Assembly: GCA_006386115.1 (NCBI GenBank)
Contig: VFIW01000006.1
Coordinates: forward strand, 1,012,706-1,076,705
Length of the DNA: 64,000 nt
Direction of reading: 5' to 3'
Source: Globisporangium splendens
Lineage: Eukaryota; Oomycota; Peronosporomycetes; Pythiales; Pythiaceae
In this document: positions 9,624 through 20,769 of the stretch, piece by piece
Layout of the letters: each line of letters begins with the position of its first letter
How positions within the stretch are numbered: the first letter of the stretch is position 1
The notes under the pieces: generated by a model
What the model was told of the DNA's origin: nothing
Databases searched by the model: none
The model's input: the letters and a program-made list of their open reading frames with translations, nothing else
Position numbers and translations under genes: made by a program

Positions 9624-12430
9624 CTACTTCATCAAGTCGGACCCTGGCATGTACGTGAACCCTTCAAAGTGGGCCTGTGCGCGGTGCGTCGCGCCGAGCT
9701 CCTGGGTCACGGGCGAGTCGCGAGCGATTTCGCGAGTGAAAATGTTGGCAACGTTCGTGGTGTCGGCGTCGCTCGATACCACGGGCTTGAACGGCGGCTC
9801 GATCTCACGCAGCATCAGCAGATCCCAGTCAATGCTGGCGAAGAACGGGTGGTCCATGATTTCCTGGGCACCCGATGGCCCGGAACCAAGACGCTTGGCA
9901 GGATCACGGCGCAAGAGCTGCATTAACGAATACAATGGACATGGAAACAGAGTGAGTATACACGATTGTTGCAAAGTCTTAGAGAGAGCCAAGCAATGCG
10001 TACCGCAGACAGCAAGTCCTTCGCATCCTCTGAGAACGCTTGCGTAAACACAACATCGCGGTGAAGAATGTTGTGGAACATGCGCTTTCGGTTGCGGTCA
10101 AAGAACGGCGTCTATCATCGTACCAAAACAAAGCAAAGTGTAAGCGACCAGCAACACAGATTGAGAAAACAGGAAGCAAAGCAACGCAGGCAGCATACCT
10201 GGCCGGTCATCATTTCGTAGAGCAATGTACCAAAGCCCCACCAGTCGACGGCCTTACCGTACGGCAAGCCCTTGAGCAACTCTGGCGCAATGTACTCGGC
10301 CGTACCACAGAACGTCTTGGCGCCATCAGGCACATCGACGTTCTCCTTCGAGAGACCGAAATCCGTGAGCGCGATGAAGCCCTTGTCGTCCATCAAGATG
10401 TTCTCGAGCTTCAGATCACGGTACGCGATGTTGAGCTCGTGCAAGTGCGCCATCGACAGCAGCAACTGCGCCGCGTAGAACCGCGCGCGCTTCTCCGAGA
10501 ACTTGCGCGATTTCCGCAAGTGGAAGAACAGCGACCCGCCATTGTAGTAGTCCATGACCAGGTACAATTTGTCTTCGGTCTGGAACGCGTACCGTAATCG
10601 CACGACAAACGGGTGGTCAATATCACGCAGGATACGACGCTCCGACTTCGTGTGCTCGACCTGGTTCTTCGCAAACACCGAAGCCTTCTTCAGCACTTTC
10701 ATCGCGTAGATCGCGTTCGGGTTGCCCGTGCCGTCAGGAACCTTTTTCCGCACGAGCATCACCTTGCCAAACGCGCCCTTACCGATCACCTTGAGCAGAT
10801 CAAAGTCCTCGACGCTCAGTTTGCTGTTGCCGCCGTTGCCGCCGCCCACATTCGACTTGGAGCGGCCACCGTTGTCCGACATCTGCGTGTCCGAGCGCGC
10901 GCGAGAGTCAATCGACGACGTTGACGTCGGCGCGTCGCTCGTCGCGCGGTTCAGGCGCGGGTAGCTGCTGTTCGGCTGCTGGTTGTTGTTCGTCGCGCGC
11001 GGTCCCTCGGTCGCACACTCGGTACACACACGCTGCGCGGTACTCGACCCAGGCAGGAACAGGCGATCGCGCGAGCACGCATTGCACACGGCGCGCTGGC
11101 ACATGCGGCAGTGGTGGCGACGGTCAAAGAGCGTAAAGTGGAACTTACACAGGTTGCAATGCTTCTCGCTGCCGGGGTTGTTGAAATTCTTGTCGCCACC
11201 GCGGCCGCGGGTCGAGTTCTGACGCTCCAACGTGCCCATCATCGCAGGCGCCGACTGCGGTGGGTCAGGCTGCGGACGCTCGCCGTCGACGTACGCGTTC
11301 GCATCGCGCACGTCCATGAATCGGAAGAGCGCGTCCTGGATCTTGTTGATGCAGAACGCCGTCACGTAGTAGTGGTTCGCGTGCGCGCGCGGCGGTCGCC
11401 CCGCCGAGAGACACGTGCACCCGGTACGATGCGGCGCGTCGCCGTCCAACTTGGTCTGGAACGGCAGGTCGTTACTCTCCCAGTACATCGTGCGGTGCGC
11501 GAGGATGCCCTTGACCGACTGCGAGTCGCCGTCTTCAATGCGGTGGCTCGACTCGATGAGCGCAATCGCGCCGTTGCGACGCATAAACTGGTCGCCACGC
11601 GACTGCAGCAGGTACTTGATGAGCACACCACCGTACGAGTATCCGAGGAAATACACGCGGCGCGCCTGCGAGTTCGCAATGTACGTGTCCCAGAGCGAGT
11701 CCATGTGCTCCTCAGGCGAGGCCGAGCCGGGGATCTGGATGCGCTGCTTGCCGTCGCGGAGCACGATCACGTTCTTGTTCGGATTCGCGACGATGATGCC
11801 GTAGCCCTCGTCGATGGCCTTGCGGAAATACTCGAGCATCGATCCCGATTTCACACCCGCATGCAGCACGAGGCCACGGCTCCAGAGTCCCGGGAACAGA
11901 CCGCGACTGACGGCGACGAACACGAGCAGCTTCTTGCACGTCTCGTAGTTGCCCGAGACGAAGAGATTCGCCTTGACAGGCGCGTCAGCCGACGGCAAAA
12001 ACACCTCCTTGAAGCCGAGCTCCTTCTTCATCGAGTCCTGCACGTACTTGACGACGGCGTTGATGATCTCGTCCTGGTGCACAGCGATGTCAGTCTCGTC
12101 GAGGCCCTTGCCCGTGGCCTTGAGGTGCACCATGCCCTCGGCGTCCATGGCGTAGAGCGGGTGCGAGAACGGGATCTGCGGCCCGCGCGCGACACCCTGG
12201 CCGCCGACGCTACCGTTGGCGCCGCGCGTCGAGTTGGAGCTGAACTCGGTGCCGTTGCCGCTCATGGTGCGGCCGTGGTGCGGTGGCGGGTAGCCCGAAT
12301 TCGGGTACTTGTCGCCCGCGTCGTTGTTGTTGCCATTGTTGCCGTAGTTTTGGTGGTTGTTCTGGTGCGCGTTCTCGTTGGCCGCCGCTGCTGCTTTCTT
12401 CTTTTTGCGGCCCCAGAACTTGAACGACAT
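9624..12430 (-). CDS. Arb2-like / FYVE / AGC protein kinase fusion (877 aa, 3 exons)
   Basis: Exons are 12430-10199, 10111-10004 and 9917-9624; both introns are phase 0 with GT-AG ends. The Asn/His-rich N-terminus is followed by an Arb2/FAM172-type alpha-beta hydrolase domain with a G-Y-S-Y-G nucleophile-elbow motif. A FYVE-type zinc finger (D-R-R-H-H-C-R core, eight Cys) comes next, which in the family binds phosphatidylinositol 3-phosphate on endosomes. The C-terminal half is an AGC Ser/Thr kinase: GKGAFGKV near 550, Lys near 578, YRDLKLEN near 670, DFG near 690, activation loop T-F-C-G-T-A-E-Y. It ends with an AGC tail holding the hydrophobic motif F-E-G-F-T-Y, so activation by a PDK1-like kinase is likely. 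The start ATG at 12430 is chosen because the upstream frame reads through low-complexity UTR. Confidence 0.93.
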
Positions 12431-13210
12431 GGTGGTTGATGTGCGGCTGGTTGGCAAACAATAATAACTAGCAGGCAGCAAGCAACGAATTAGTGTGAGG
12501 GGGGGGGGACGTTGTTGAGTTGTAACTTGGAGATAGTGCAACAAGAGGGAGATTGTCGCGTACCGACTGTGTGCTTCTTTTACAAAACTGAGTCTGGTGT
12601 CGTTGTGATGTGGTTAATGCGGCGCGACCTACAAAAAGCACCCGTTAGCATCTTGTGTTGTGTGTGCATGCGCATGACGTTAAACCAAGCGGAAGAGAAG
12701 CGAAAGAGCACGCCAAACGCAGACAAAAGCGTATCCAAAACATCACCGCCACCCACACCCGACAAACAAAAGAAAATATCCACATATCCAACACCACAGC
12801 AGCAATCCCACAACAAACCGAGCAAGACCACCCTCATACAGGGGAGATCTTGCTGAAAAACGTAACCCGCATGCCGACATGTTGGAAAAGGAGAAGGTTA
12901 CACGTACCGAAAAACGTGTCGTTTGTTCTCGCTCGCCGCTGGTTTATTTTGCTGCCGGTTGCTTGCTTGCCGACTCACGCACACACACACGCAGGAAGGG
13001 GGAAGAGAGGGGGGGAAGATGGCCCTTTATACTGGCCGACAAGCTTTTCTTGCTGCTGTCGCGCGCGTTTGGCAAACAAACCAAATGGGAGCTTTTCGGC
13101 AGAAGCGAGGGCGGGCGGGGGCCCTCTTGCAACTTTCTTGCAAAGCGACAATCGGAACTGAACCTTCGGGTTTGGGGGGACTCGAAAGCGACAACCGCTT
13201 GTTGACTGTC

Positions 13211-13213
13211 GTC

Positions 13214-13243
<30 letters not shown>
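13211..13243. repeat. CT microsatellite
   Basis: This is about 33 bases of nearly uninterrupted CT dinucleotides in the kinase upstream region. Polypyrimidine tracts like this are common in intergenic DNA; no function is inferred. Confidence 0.85.
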
Positions 13244-13244
<1 letters not shown>

Positions 13245-14015
13245 ACTGTCGCGTTGCAATTGTTGGCTCGACTCTGCAACAGCAGGTTGTTGCAGAGGAA
13301 GGGGGAAGCCTTTCCCTCGGTTTTAGGACCTTCGCGCACTTTCGTCCTCTGCACACAAGCAAGCAAGCAAACAACCACCAACAAATGCACGACAAACGCA
13401 CTATCCTCTCCAAGCAAACAACAAAACGAGGTTTTATACACCCACTGCAGGAGAATAGGGGTGATGAACCACGAAACCTCGACTCCTGATTGGCGCAAAA
13501 GACGTCACAACCACACGACCAAACCACAAAAAGCACGAAGACGCCAGTCACAACAACCCTACCCGCATGCCACTAACGCCAGCTCCAATAGAAGGCCTCA
13601 TTGTTTGCTGCGCAAGAGAGAGCCAGCTTCGACACACTGGCTCAGTCAGTCTGCGATATCGAATTGGAAAAAACCTCGCGCGGATGATTGTCAACGCGCT
13701 GACCTGGCTAGATCTATCAGATGGCTCTGTCCCACTGCTGCGACCGCCACTATGGATCGATGGCTCCATAAAACGAAGGAAGCCCAGCCTCTGCCGCATG
13801 CACACGCAGAATCGCCACAACAATGAAGAGTCGGCATCTTCGCAAACGACGTGGGGATGGCGGTCCTTATGGGAAAAGAAACAGAAAAAAGAACCGCAAT
13901 AGACGCACTCGCTCTGCAGCCAACATGCGCATCCTGCGTGCTATGTATGATGCTTGCACGTGCGTATGTATGCATGCATGCATGCGTGTGTGTGTCACCG
14001 CCACATGAGAACGCT

Positions 14016-14034
14016 TGTGTGTGTGTGTGTGTGT
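14016..14034. repeat. GT microsatellite
   Basis: This is a run of about nine GT units in the intergenic region before the lipid kinase stop codon. A shorter GT tract sits just upstream at about 13985. Confidence 0.85.
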
Positions 14035-14274
14035 CCGTAGATAAATATTACAATTTCGATTCTGCAATTGATGCTCTGAGTGCTCAAAAAGAAAATAAAA
14101 CTATAAACATCCGTCCTTCCTGTACAGCCAACCGCCTCCTCGTCGCTTGTCTTCCAATACGATGGAATGGAGGGAGCTCTTCGCGTGAGTGGATCCATGG
14201 ACAGTCGAAGAGCTTCCATCCGGCTCTTCCTCCATGGCCATCGGCTATATGGAGCATGCCACATACATAGAAAC

Positions 14275-16383
14275 CTACTTTTCCGAGAGCACGCAGAGCA
14301 GCTGCGGCACGATCTCGATGCGGAAGGGTCCAGGGCCCGCGAACACCTCGCCGTCGACGTTGATCGGGTCCGGCACGGCCTGCTCGATGACCATGGCCTT
14401 GATCTTGAAGTAGTCGGCGAGCGAGCTCTCGAGGTAGTCGCCCGCGATGTAGCGCCAGCCGATGCCCAGGATCTTGTGGAACGGACCCTTGCGAACGATG
14501 ATCAGGTCCATGTTGCCGTCCGACGGGTGCGCGTACTTGGTCTCAAAGTACACGTTCGACACGCCGACCGTGCCGTACGCGTGCTCCTCTTCGCGCCACT
14601 GGCCTGCGTACTTCTCCTCGCTTGCAGGCTGGAAGAGCGCGCGCGCGTCGCCGCTCCACTCCTTGCACACGTTCGAGCTGTCGTCGTAGACGCTGCAGAG
14701 CTCAATGTGATGCTGATCTTGCGCGTCCTGGTCCGCGATCTCGTAGAACGTGCGCAGCTCCTGGTTGCCGGTCGATGGATTCGTTGGCACGTCCTCCGCG
14801 AGGACGTACTTGAGCTTGGCGTGGTGCGGCCGCGGCGCCAGCAGCCCGCGCTTCAACTTGAGATACGCGTACCGATAGATGCCCATCCAGCGCATCTTCT
14901 CCGACTCCATCGCAATGTCACCGCCGATGCCGTAGCTGATGCCGCAGCACGCGTACTCGCGGTGCGTCGTGCCGTCTTCGCGGTCGCCCTCGATCGTGAC
15001 CACGTCCAACGGACGGATCTTGCGCTTGATGATGCAGTACACCGAGGCTTCGTGGGTAGGCGTGCCGACGCCCAGGCCGAACGCGTTGTCTGTGCCGGCC
15101 GAGAGCAGCGACAGCGGCGTCGTCGCCACCACGCGACGCCACTCGCTCTCGTCGCGTGAGAAGATGCCGTTCATGAACTCATTGACAGTTCCGTCGCCGC
15201 CAACGAACACAAGCGCCTCGTACTTCTCTCTCAGGTCCAACGACACGCCGATGTCGCGCGCGTGGCCGCTGTACTTGGTCTCCTCCATGTCGCACTGGAT
15301 GCCCGCCATCTCGAAGAGCGGCTTCCACTTCTGGTAAATCTGGCGGCCGCGGCGCTTGCCCGAGTGCGGGTTCACGACCACCTTGATCTTGCGCTGGGTC
15401 TCGAAGGGCACGCGCGCGAGCCATTTCACCAGCATCTGAACAGCCTGGACCCACTCCTCGGCCTCCTGCTTCGTCGCGAACCGCACGTGCAGCGTCTTGT
15501 ATTCGCGCTCGAGTTTCTTCTCGTGTTTCCCTCCGCCTGGGAGCATATAATGCAGCACCACTTCGTTGTGTGCTTTGTCAGCCTCGGCGTTGAGCGTGGC
15601 GCCGAGAAGGTTGTCGTTCGGGATGCTCATCTCCTTCTGCTTTTTGCGGAACACCGACGTGCGCATGCACGACACGCCCTGACGCGTGATCTCGGCGTGC
15701 ATCTTGCGCCACACAGGACCCATCTGGATCTCTACGTCTGCGTTGCGGTAGCACTCGCTCGGGTACTCGCGGAAGCGGTGCGAGTACATCTCGCGCACGC
15801 TCTCGCGCGCCGACAGTGCGGTCGAGAAGCGGAAGCGCACATCACGGTTCGAGATCGCCTCGACGGCCGCCGCGCGCTGCGGACAACTCTGCGAGCGCAT
15901 GAGCGGGCGCGCCGCGGGACTCAGCATCACGTCCAAGGCTTCGTTCGTGAGTCGGATCTCGTCCACAGACGACTCGCTGCTTCGCGGTTTGACGGCCACG
16001 GGAACAGCGATGGTCGTCGCGCGGCGGAACGGCTTCTTCTGGTTCGTCTGTTGGTTCATCTGGCTAAAGCGGTCGTCTTCCGCGACCGTGGAGCTGGCCG
16101 TGGAGCTCTGGCGAACGGTCTCAACCGCTACGTCCACCGCCTTGTGCTGGTTGCTGCTCACGGGTTTGTACTTTTGCAACTGCGGCTCGTCGACGCCTTC
16201 GAGTGTCGCGTCGTCGTCGTCGTCCGGGTGCTCGAGCAGCACGACACTCGTGATCGAGTCGAACTGCGGCTCGTCGCCGTTGGAGACCGTGCTGCTGGAG
16301 CTGCTCGCGAGCTTCTTCTTGCGCGGCGTGGAGCCCACGGCGCCGCCGTAGTCGCTGTTACTCGGGATGGCTGTCGCCACCAT
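14275..16383 (-). CDS. sphingosine kinase / diacylglycerol-kinase-fold lipid kinase with PH-like domain (702 aa)
   Basis: This is a single exon. Residues 1-215 are low-complexity and Ser/acid-rich, with possible phosphorylation sites. Residues 220-322 resemble a PH domain ending in the usual Trp-containing helix (E-E-W-V-Q-A-V). The DAGK catalytic fold follows: V-V-V-N-P-H-S-G-K at 335-343, the nucleotide-binding G-G-D-G-T at 395-399, and G-T-D-N-A-F-G at 430-436, the position of the substrate-recognition motif in sphingosine kinases. The PH plus catalytic arrangement resembles plant-type sphingosine kinases and ceramide kinases. It likely phosphorylates a sphingoid base or ceramide at a membrane; the exact substrate cannot be decided. 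The ATG at 16383 has a good A at -3. Confidence 0.92.
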   Translation of the reverse strand: MVATAIPSNSDYGGAVGSTPRKKKLASSSSSTVSNGDEPQFDSITSVVLLEHPDDDDDATLEGVDEPQLQKYKPVSSNQHKAVDVAVETVRQSSTASSTVAEDDRFSQMNQQTNQKKPFRRATTIAVPVAVKPRSSESSVDEIRLTNEALDVMLSPAARPLMRSQSCPQRAAAVEAISNRDVRFRFSTALSARESVREMYSHRFREYPSECYRNADVEIQMGPVWRKMHAEITRQGVSCMRTSVFRKKQKEMSIPNDNLLGATLNAEADKAHNEVVLHYMLPGGGKHEKKLEREYKTLHVRFATKQEAEEWVQAVQMLVKWLARVPFETQRKIKVVVNPHSGKRRGRQIYQKWKPLFEMAGIQCDMEETKYSGHARDIGVSLDLREKYEALVFVGGDGTVNEFMNGIFSRDESEWRRVVATTPLSLLSAGTDNAFGLGVGTPTHEASVYCIIKRKIRPLDVVTIEGDREDGTTHREYACCGISYGIGGDIAMESEKMRWMGIYRYAYLKLKRGLLAPRPHHAKLKYVLAEDVPTNPSTGNQELRTFYEIADQDAQDQHHIELCSVYDDSSNVCKEWSGDARALFQPASEEKYAGQWREEEHAYGTVGVSNVYFETKYAHPSDGNMDLIIVRKGPFHKILGIGWRYIAGDYLESSLADYFKIKAMVIEQAVPDPINVDGEVFAGPGPFRIEIVPQLLCVLSEK

Positions 16384-17213
16384 TTGCTATATCTGTGTCT
16401 TGTGTGTTGGTTTATAAATTGGGTTGTGAGGTGTGATTATCGGTGGCAGGAGGCAGAACGCCAGCGAAAATCCGTATTACGCTAACCGACTTTCTGTCTG
16501 AAAGAAAGAAGGCGGAACGAAAATAAACACTTGCTGGGCAGACGCTGGATGTTTGTGGGGTGTGAAAATGCGCACGCAGATGAGAGAGTGTGTGGAAATT
16601 GTGCGCATGCCGTTTATAAATATATGGGAGTCTGTATGGGCTTGAAGATGATGCTGGCCAGTTGTTGCTGATGGGGAATGTTCTCGCGAACATACACTTT
16701 TGGCGCTGACGCCAACAACTGCGACGAATCAACGCATTCATTGCCTAATGTTGCGACACTACAGGATATCTATTCTCACAGGTATCTGGAAGCATGAATG
16801 TGTGACGCGCAAACCGGGTTGAGGTGGTACAAATGGGATTGCAGAGGTATGAACCGACGACAACACTGTGCAGCGCACAGGTGGTCGGCACGAGGGAGAG
16901 AAACTGGGTTGTTTACGCTGGCGTGATCACTTGGTGATTGGCGGAGAGTAACCCACCCAAATGCTGAAAATAGCCGACACCAGCACTAAATCGTTGGATA
17001 TTTTTAGGATATTCCACCAAAATATCGATCCATAAATCTGTGGCATTCCAAATGAAGAAATAAATGCAATGCAGACCAGTGAAAATGCTCCTCGAGCACA
17101 CCAGCGTATTCGCCTACAACTGTAGTGCATGCTCCATGCGATTACGCTGCTATATACACGCAATGAATGCGACGTTTTCTAATAATTGAAGCCATCCATC
17201 ACGTTCTCGTCGT
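16384..17213. other. intergenic region upstream of the lipid kinase gene
   Basis: This is 830 bases between the lipid kinase start and the DHHC gene stop, both minus-strand. It presumably contains the lipid kinase promoter. No coding signal is convincing; the minus-strand frames at 16412-16741 and 16913-17163 lack recognisable features. Confidence 0.5.
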
Positions 17214-18404
17214 TCAGCAGATCTCAGCATCGGCGTCCATCCTCGAAGAAGAACCGCCGCCGTAATCACGGAAGCCGTGCACAATCTCTGTCTCGTGGCG
17301 CGACCTTCGCGGCGCGAACGGCAGCAGCCACACGCGCAGATCCATGCCGTTCGTGCCGCAAATGACGCTCACGTGGCGCTCGAGCCGCGATTTGGACTTG
17401 GAGCCACTGCGGCATGTGATCTGGTCCGCGATGAGCGTGAACACCGGATCGAGGTAGATGCTGTAGAGCTCCATGGCGAGCATGAGCGAGCAGAAGAGCC
17501 CAAACACGCACGCACCCGCGAGCATCCAGACGCCCAGGCGGCCCGGGAACTCCCCTTCCCGGTAGCCACATGTTGTGGCACTGGTGTCGGCGCACAGGAA
17601 GCGCTGCGAGAGGATGAAGAACAGCACGTGCACGCTCGTGACGGACACGTAGAGCAGCAGCAGCAGGAACGCCTTGTGGTTCCCGATGCCCACACAATTG
17701 TTCACCCACGGACTGCATTTTGGTTCATACAAACATATCATAGCGTTACTCACCCTCTGCACAATCACGCACAGTATAAAAACGCAGGCATTTCAACAAT
17801 AAAACAGTAGGACACACCAGTGATGATCGTGCAACACGACGCAGCGCTTGCACGTGTGGCAATGCTCGGCTCTAGACGCATACATACAGCATTAGGTTCA
17901 ATTAACGCCCATACCGTCCGAATATCAAATGCCCATAGCTATAGGCGTCAAGGCGCACCTGGACGGACGGTAGATGTCGCACTCGTCGCAGAACACGAGC
18001 AGCGTGCCGTCGTCCACGTGGTCTTCCAACTCGTTCAGCGGCATGTCGACCTCCTCTTCCTCCAGCTCCGACTCTTCCTCTTGATCGTTATCAGCATCGC
18101 CGTCTCGCTTTGTCTGCGGCAGGATACCGCTGAGCTTGGCGGGCACGAAGCCCGGGTTCGTCGTGAGCACGGCCAAGTGGCACCACATGCACATGGCCAT
18201 GAGCGCCGTGAACCAGAGCGCGAGCGCGAAGCCCGGCAGCGAGAAGAGCCCGAGCCAGTGCGAGACGGACACGTAGAGCGCCGCGAGCGACGAGAGCATG
18301 AGGCTCCACGCGAAGCCTGCGATGATCATGCCCGCGGGGTCCCACAGGAACCAGAGCCTGCGCTGCGCCATCCAGTGTTGTGTGCGCTGTCGGAGCTCCT
18401 CCAT
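17214..18404 (-). CDS. DHHC palmitoyltransferase (about 332 aa, 3 exons)
   Basis: Exons are 18404-17959, 17871-17818 and 17712-17214, with introns of 87 and 105 bases. The protein S-acylates membrane proteins. Four transmembrane segments flank a Cys-rich domain: C-D-E-C-x-x-Y-R-P-x-R, then A-E-H-C-H-T-C-K-R-C and the catalytic D-H-H-C followed by P-W-V-N-N-C-V-G. An acidic stretch lies between TM2 and the Cys-rich domain. The second intron splits the codon of the catalytic Cys (TG at the end of exon 2, T at the start of exon 3). An upstream in-frame extension to 18461 lacks an ATG, so I use 18404. It is probably a Golgi or plasma membrane enzyme; location is inferred from family behaviour. 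Confidence 0.92.
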
Positions 18405-18972
18405 GCTGATACGGCGGTGCTTTGGGTGTATGCGAGCCGAAGAGCTCCCTTTTGGCTCCAAAATAGTGCCATGCTGCTGTCACTAAGTTGCAGATGGGTC
18501 GTTGTTAAGTTGACAAGTTGTCTATCAGTTCATTAACTGGATGAACGGCTTGCGCGCTGTGCCATATGTTCAGTCATTATGCCATTGTGGGTTGCTTCGT
18601 TTGACCAGTTGACGCACGATCGAAAAGCTTAGCCGAGCCTGCTCTGTGTTCGGTGCATGGCGAGTTCGAGAGAAAGAGGCGGCATGTTACTATCGTTCGC
18701 GTCTTAGGCATGTCGCTCGTATAAATGGCCAACAAGATTCGGTCGCCTTAGCATCCCAAATCGCATCCCAAAATCCAGAGCTGAAGCCAACAACACTTGC
18801 CGACCATCACTCCTTTTGGCTCGTCGACATTTGCTGCACAGGTTCGTAACTTTTCGGAATCCTTTTTTCCTCTGCGTCAGGCAGTGGGATTTGCTGAAGC
18901 AGCGTCTTAAGTCGACAGCAATATGCGTTCCAACCCTCCTCCTCATACTAATTATTCGTCGCAAGAAGGCTG
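18405..18972. other. divergent promoter region, DHHC / BT1 transporter genes
   Basis: This is 568 bases between two divergent start codons, so it must contain both promoters. No clear match to the 16-base core promoter is seen. The 3' part near the transporter ATG is AT-richer with a CCTCCTCCTC tract. No RNA gene or additional coding region is apparent. Confidence 0.5.
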
Positions 18973-20769
18973 ATGACGCCACTTAAGGTGTCGCCGACGC
19001 TGTCGTCCAGCGGCGGCTACTCGCTCTCCATGGACGATCTGTACGCGCCACCTCCGCCGCACATGATGCTCACGCCACCACCGCCGCACATTGTGCTCAC
19101 GCCGCCGCGCCTGAACCACAGCAGTGGCCATCACAGCGACAGCAAGCGGCGCGACGCGCTGTCGACGTACAGCGCCGACGCGAGCGCCGAGCCCAACGAG
19201 TTCAGCTTCTACGATCTCGAGGCAGACGGCGCGCTGCGTGGCGGCGGCAAACTCGCGCTGTTCACGCGCAAGACGTTTGGCTTGCTATTGAATTATGCAG
19301 GCATCGGCATGATGTACGGCGCGCTGCCGTCCACGATGCTGCCGTTCCTCAAGTACTATCTCAACATGCAGAGCTACCAGGTGCAGGCGGCGTCGGTCGT
19401 CGTCAATATCGCGTGGTCATTCAAGACCTTCGGCGGCATCCTCTCCGACAGCTTCCCGATCTTCGGCTACAGGCGCAAGTCGTACATGGTCGTCGGCTGG
19501 ACGATCTGCTTCGTGGCGCTGCTCTGCCTCAGTACGATGTCGGTGCCGGAGCCGTACTACGCGCCAAATACGCGCGAGAGCACGCGGGTCGTGGTCAACG
19601 TGGACGCGCCGCACAAGGGCTGGATGTACGTGCTGACGATGGCCGTGGCGACGTTCGGGTACTTCTTCGCCAACGTCGCGTCGGACGGCATGGTCGTCGA
19701 GATCGCGCAGCGCGAGCCCATGCACTCACGAGGCGAGACCCAGACGCTCGCGTACGCCATGCGCAGCCTCACGATGATCGTCGCCGATATGTACATCGGC
19801 ACGACGATGAACAGCGAGCGGTACGGCGGGGATTTCTCCTGGTCGCTTGACTACAACGTTGTAATGGTCGTGCTCGCGATGTTCGCGCTCGTGCCGCTGC
19901 TCGGGTCGGTGCTCTTGCTGCATGAAGACAGGCTGCTGCACGGCAACAGCCAGAGTTTCCGCGACCGATGCCGCGATATGTGGAAGATCGCGCAGTCGCG
20001 GGCCGTGTGGCAAGTGCTGATCTTTGAGCTCGTGGCGGCGTTCTGCCTCTCGTTCAGCTCGGCCGCGGGCGTGTCGGTCGAGACGAATTGGGCGCAGGTG
20101 GAGCCGTTCCAAAAGTCCGTCGCGTCGCTCGTGACTGGCCTCATCTACACAGCGGCGCTCTACTACACCAAGATGTACCTGCTGCAGGTGAGCTGGGTGC
20201 AGATGTTCTGCGTGTCCACGATCTGGATCGTCGGCGTCAAGGTCGTGTACGTCAGCTGCACTGTGTTCAACATCGTGCGCAACCAGTACTTCTGGCTGTA
20301 CATGCAGGCGTTCGTGTCCCCTGCCTCGGCGCTGCGGTTCCTGCTCTTCTCGTTTCCCATCGTCGAGATCGCGGAGAAGGGCTTTGAAGGCACGACGTAC
20401 GGTCTCGTGGTGACGTTCCACAACATGGCGATCCCGTTGGGCGTGTCGGCGTACAAGTCGATCGACTCGTACTTCGACATCTCGGACAACCGCATCCACG
20501 AGGACTCGACCGACGTGCGCTGGACCGTGTTCTACACGTACGTCATCGGCTGGAGCATGCAGCTCGCGAGTCTGCTCTCGCTCTACATGCTCCCGCAGCA
20601 GCGGCTCGAGATCCAGCACCTGCGCTTCTACGGCGGCCACTCCAAGTGCGCAGGCTACGTCGTCGTCCTCACGCTCGCGCTCGTGTTGCTCTACTCGACG
20701 ACCACGAACGCGCTGTCGCTCTTCAAGAGCACCGCGTGTCTGCGCATCGCCGGCGGCCGCGGGTGCTAG
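18973..20769 (+). CDS. BT1-family (folate-biopterin) transporter, MFS fold (598 aa)
   Basis: This is a single exon. Residues 1-100 form a cytosolic Pro/His/Ser-rich tail with the repeated P-P-P-P-H motif. About twelve membrane segments follow. The BT1 hallmark is seen near residue 155: G-G-I-L-S-D-S-x-P with F-G-Y-R-R-K-S-Y-M, after K-Y-Y-L-N-M-Q-S-Y-Q. Known members in trypanosomatids, plants and cyanobacteria carry folates or pterins, and oomycetes have expanded sets. The substrate here is not determinable. The ATG at 18973 is the first in frame, with an in-frame stop just upstream. The length is usual for oomycete members. Confidence 0.92.
   Translation: MTPLKVSPTLSSSGGYSLSMDDLYAPPPPHMMLTPPPPHIVLTPPRLNHSSGHHSDSKRRDALSTYSADASAEPNEFSFYDLEADGALRGGGKLALFTRKTFGLLLNYAGIGMMYGALPSTMLPFLKYYLNMQSYQVQAASVVVNIAWSFKTFGGILSDSFPIFGYRRKSYMVVGWTICFVALLCLSTMSVPEPYYAPNTRESTRVVVNVDAPHKGWMYVLTMAVATFGYFFANVASDGMVVEIAQREPMHSRGETQTLAYAMRSLTMIVADMYIGTTMNSERYGGDFSWSLDYNVVMVVLAMFALVPLLGSVLLLHEDRLLHGNSQSFRDRCRDMWKIAQSRAVWQVLIFELVAAFCLSFSSAAGVSVETNWAQVEPFQKSVASLVTGLIYTAALYYTKMYLLQVSWVQMFCVSTIWIVGVKVVYVSCTVFNIVRNQYFWLYMQAFVSPASALRFLLFSFPIVEIAEKGFEGTTYGLVVTFHNMAIPLGVSAYKSIDSYFDISDNRIHEDSTDVRWTVFYTYVIGWSMQLASLLSLYMLPQQRLEIQHLRFYGGHSKCAGYVVVLTLALVLLYSTTTNALSLFKSTACLRIAGGRGC

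Larger units (their letters stand above)
12431..14274. other. intergenic region upstream of the kinase gene
   Basis: This is about 1.8 kb between the kinase start and the stop of the lipid kinase gene, both on the minus strand. It should hold the kinase promoter. I see a run of nine G at about 12500, CT and GT microsatellites, and TGCATGCA-type repeats near 13970. No gene is supported; the several open frames here are low-complexity. Confidence 0.5.

Noticed and set aside
11111..12439. 442-codon plus-strand frame over the kinase gene
   Set aside because: It mirrors the Arb2 and FYVE coding exons on the opposite strand; Arg/Val/His-rich with no family features.
14167..16485. Two long plus-strand frames (330 and 407 codons) over the lipid kinase
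   Set aside because: Antisense shadows of a clearly conserved kinase; composition typical of reversed GC-rich codons.
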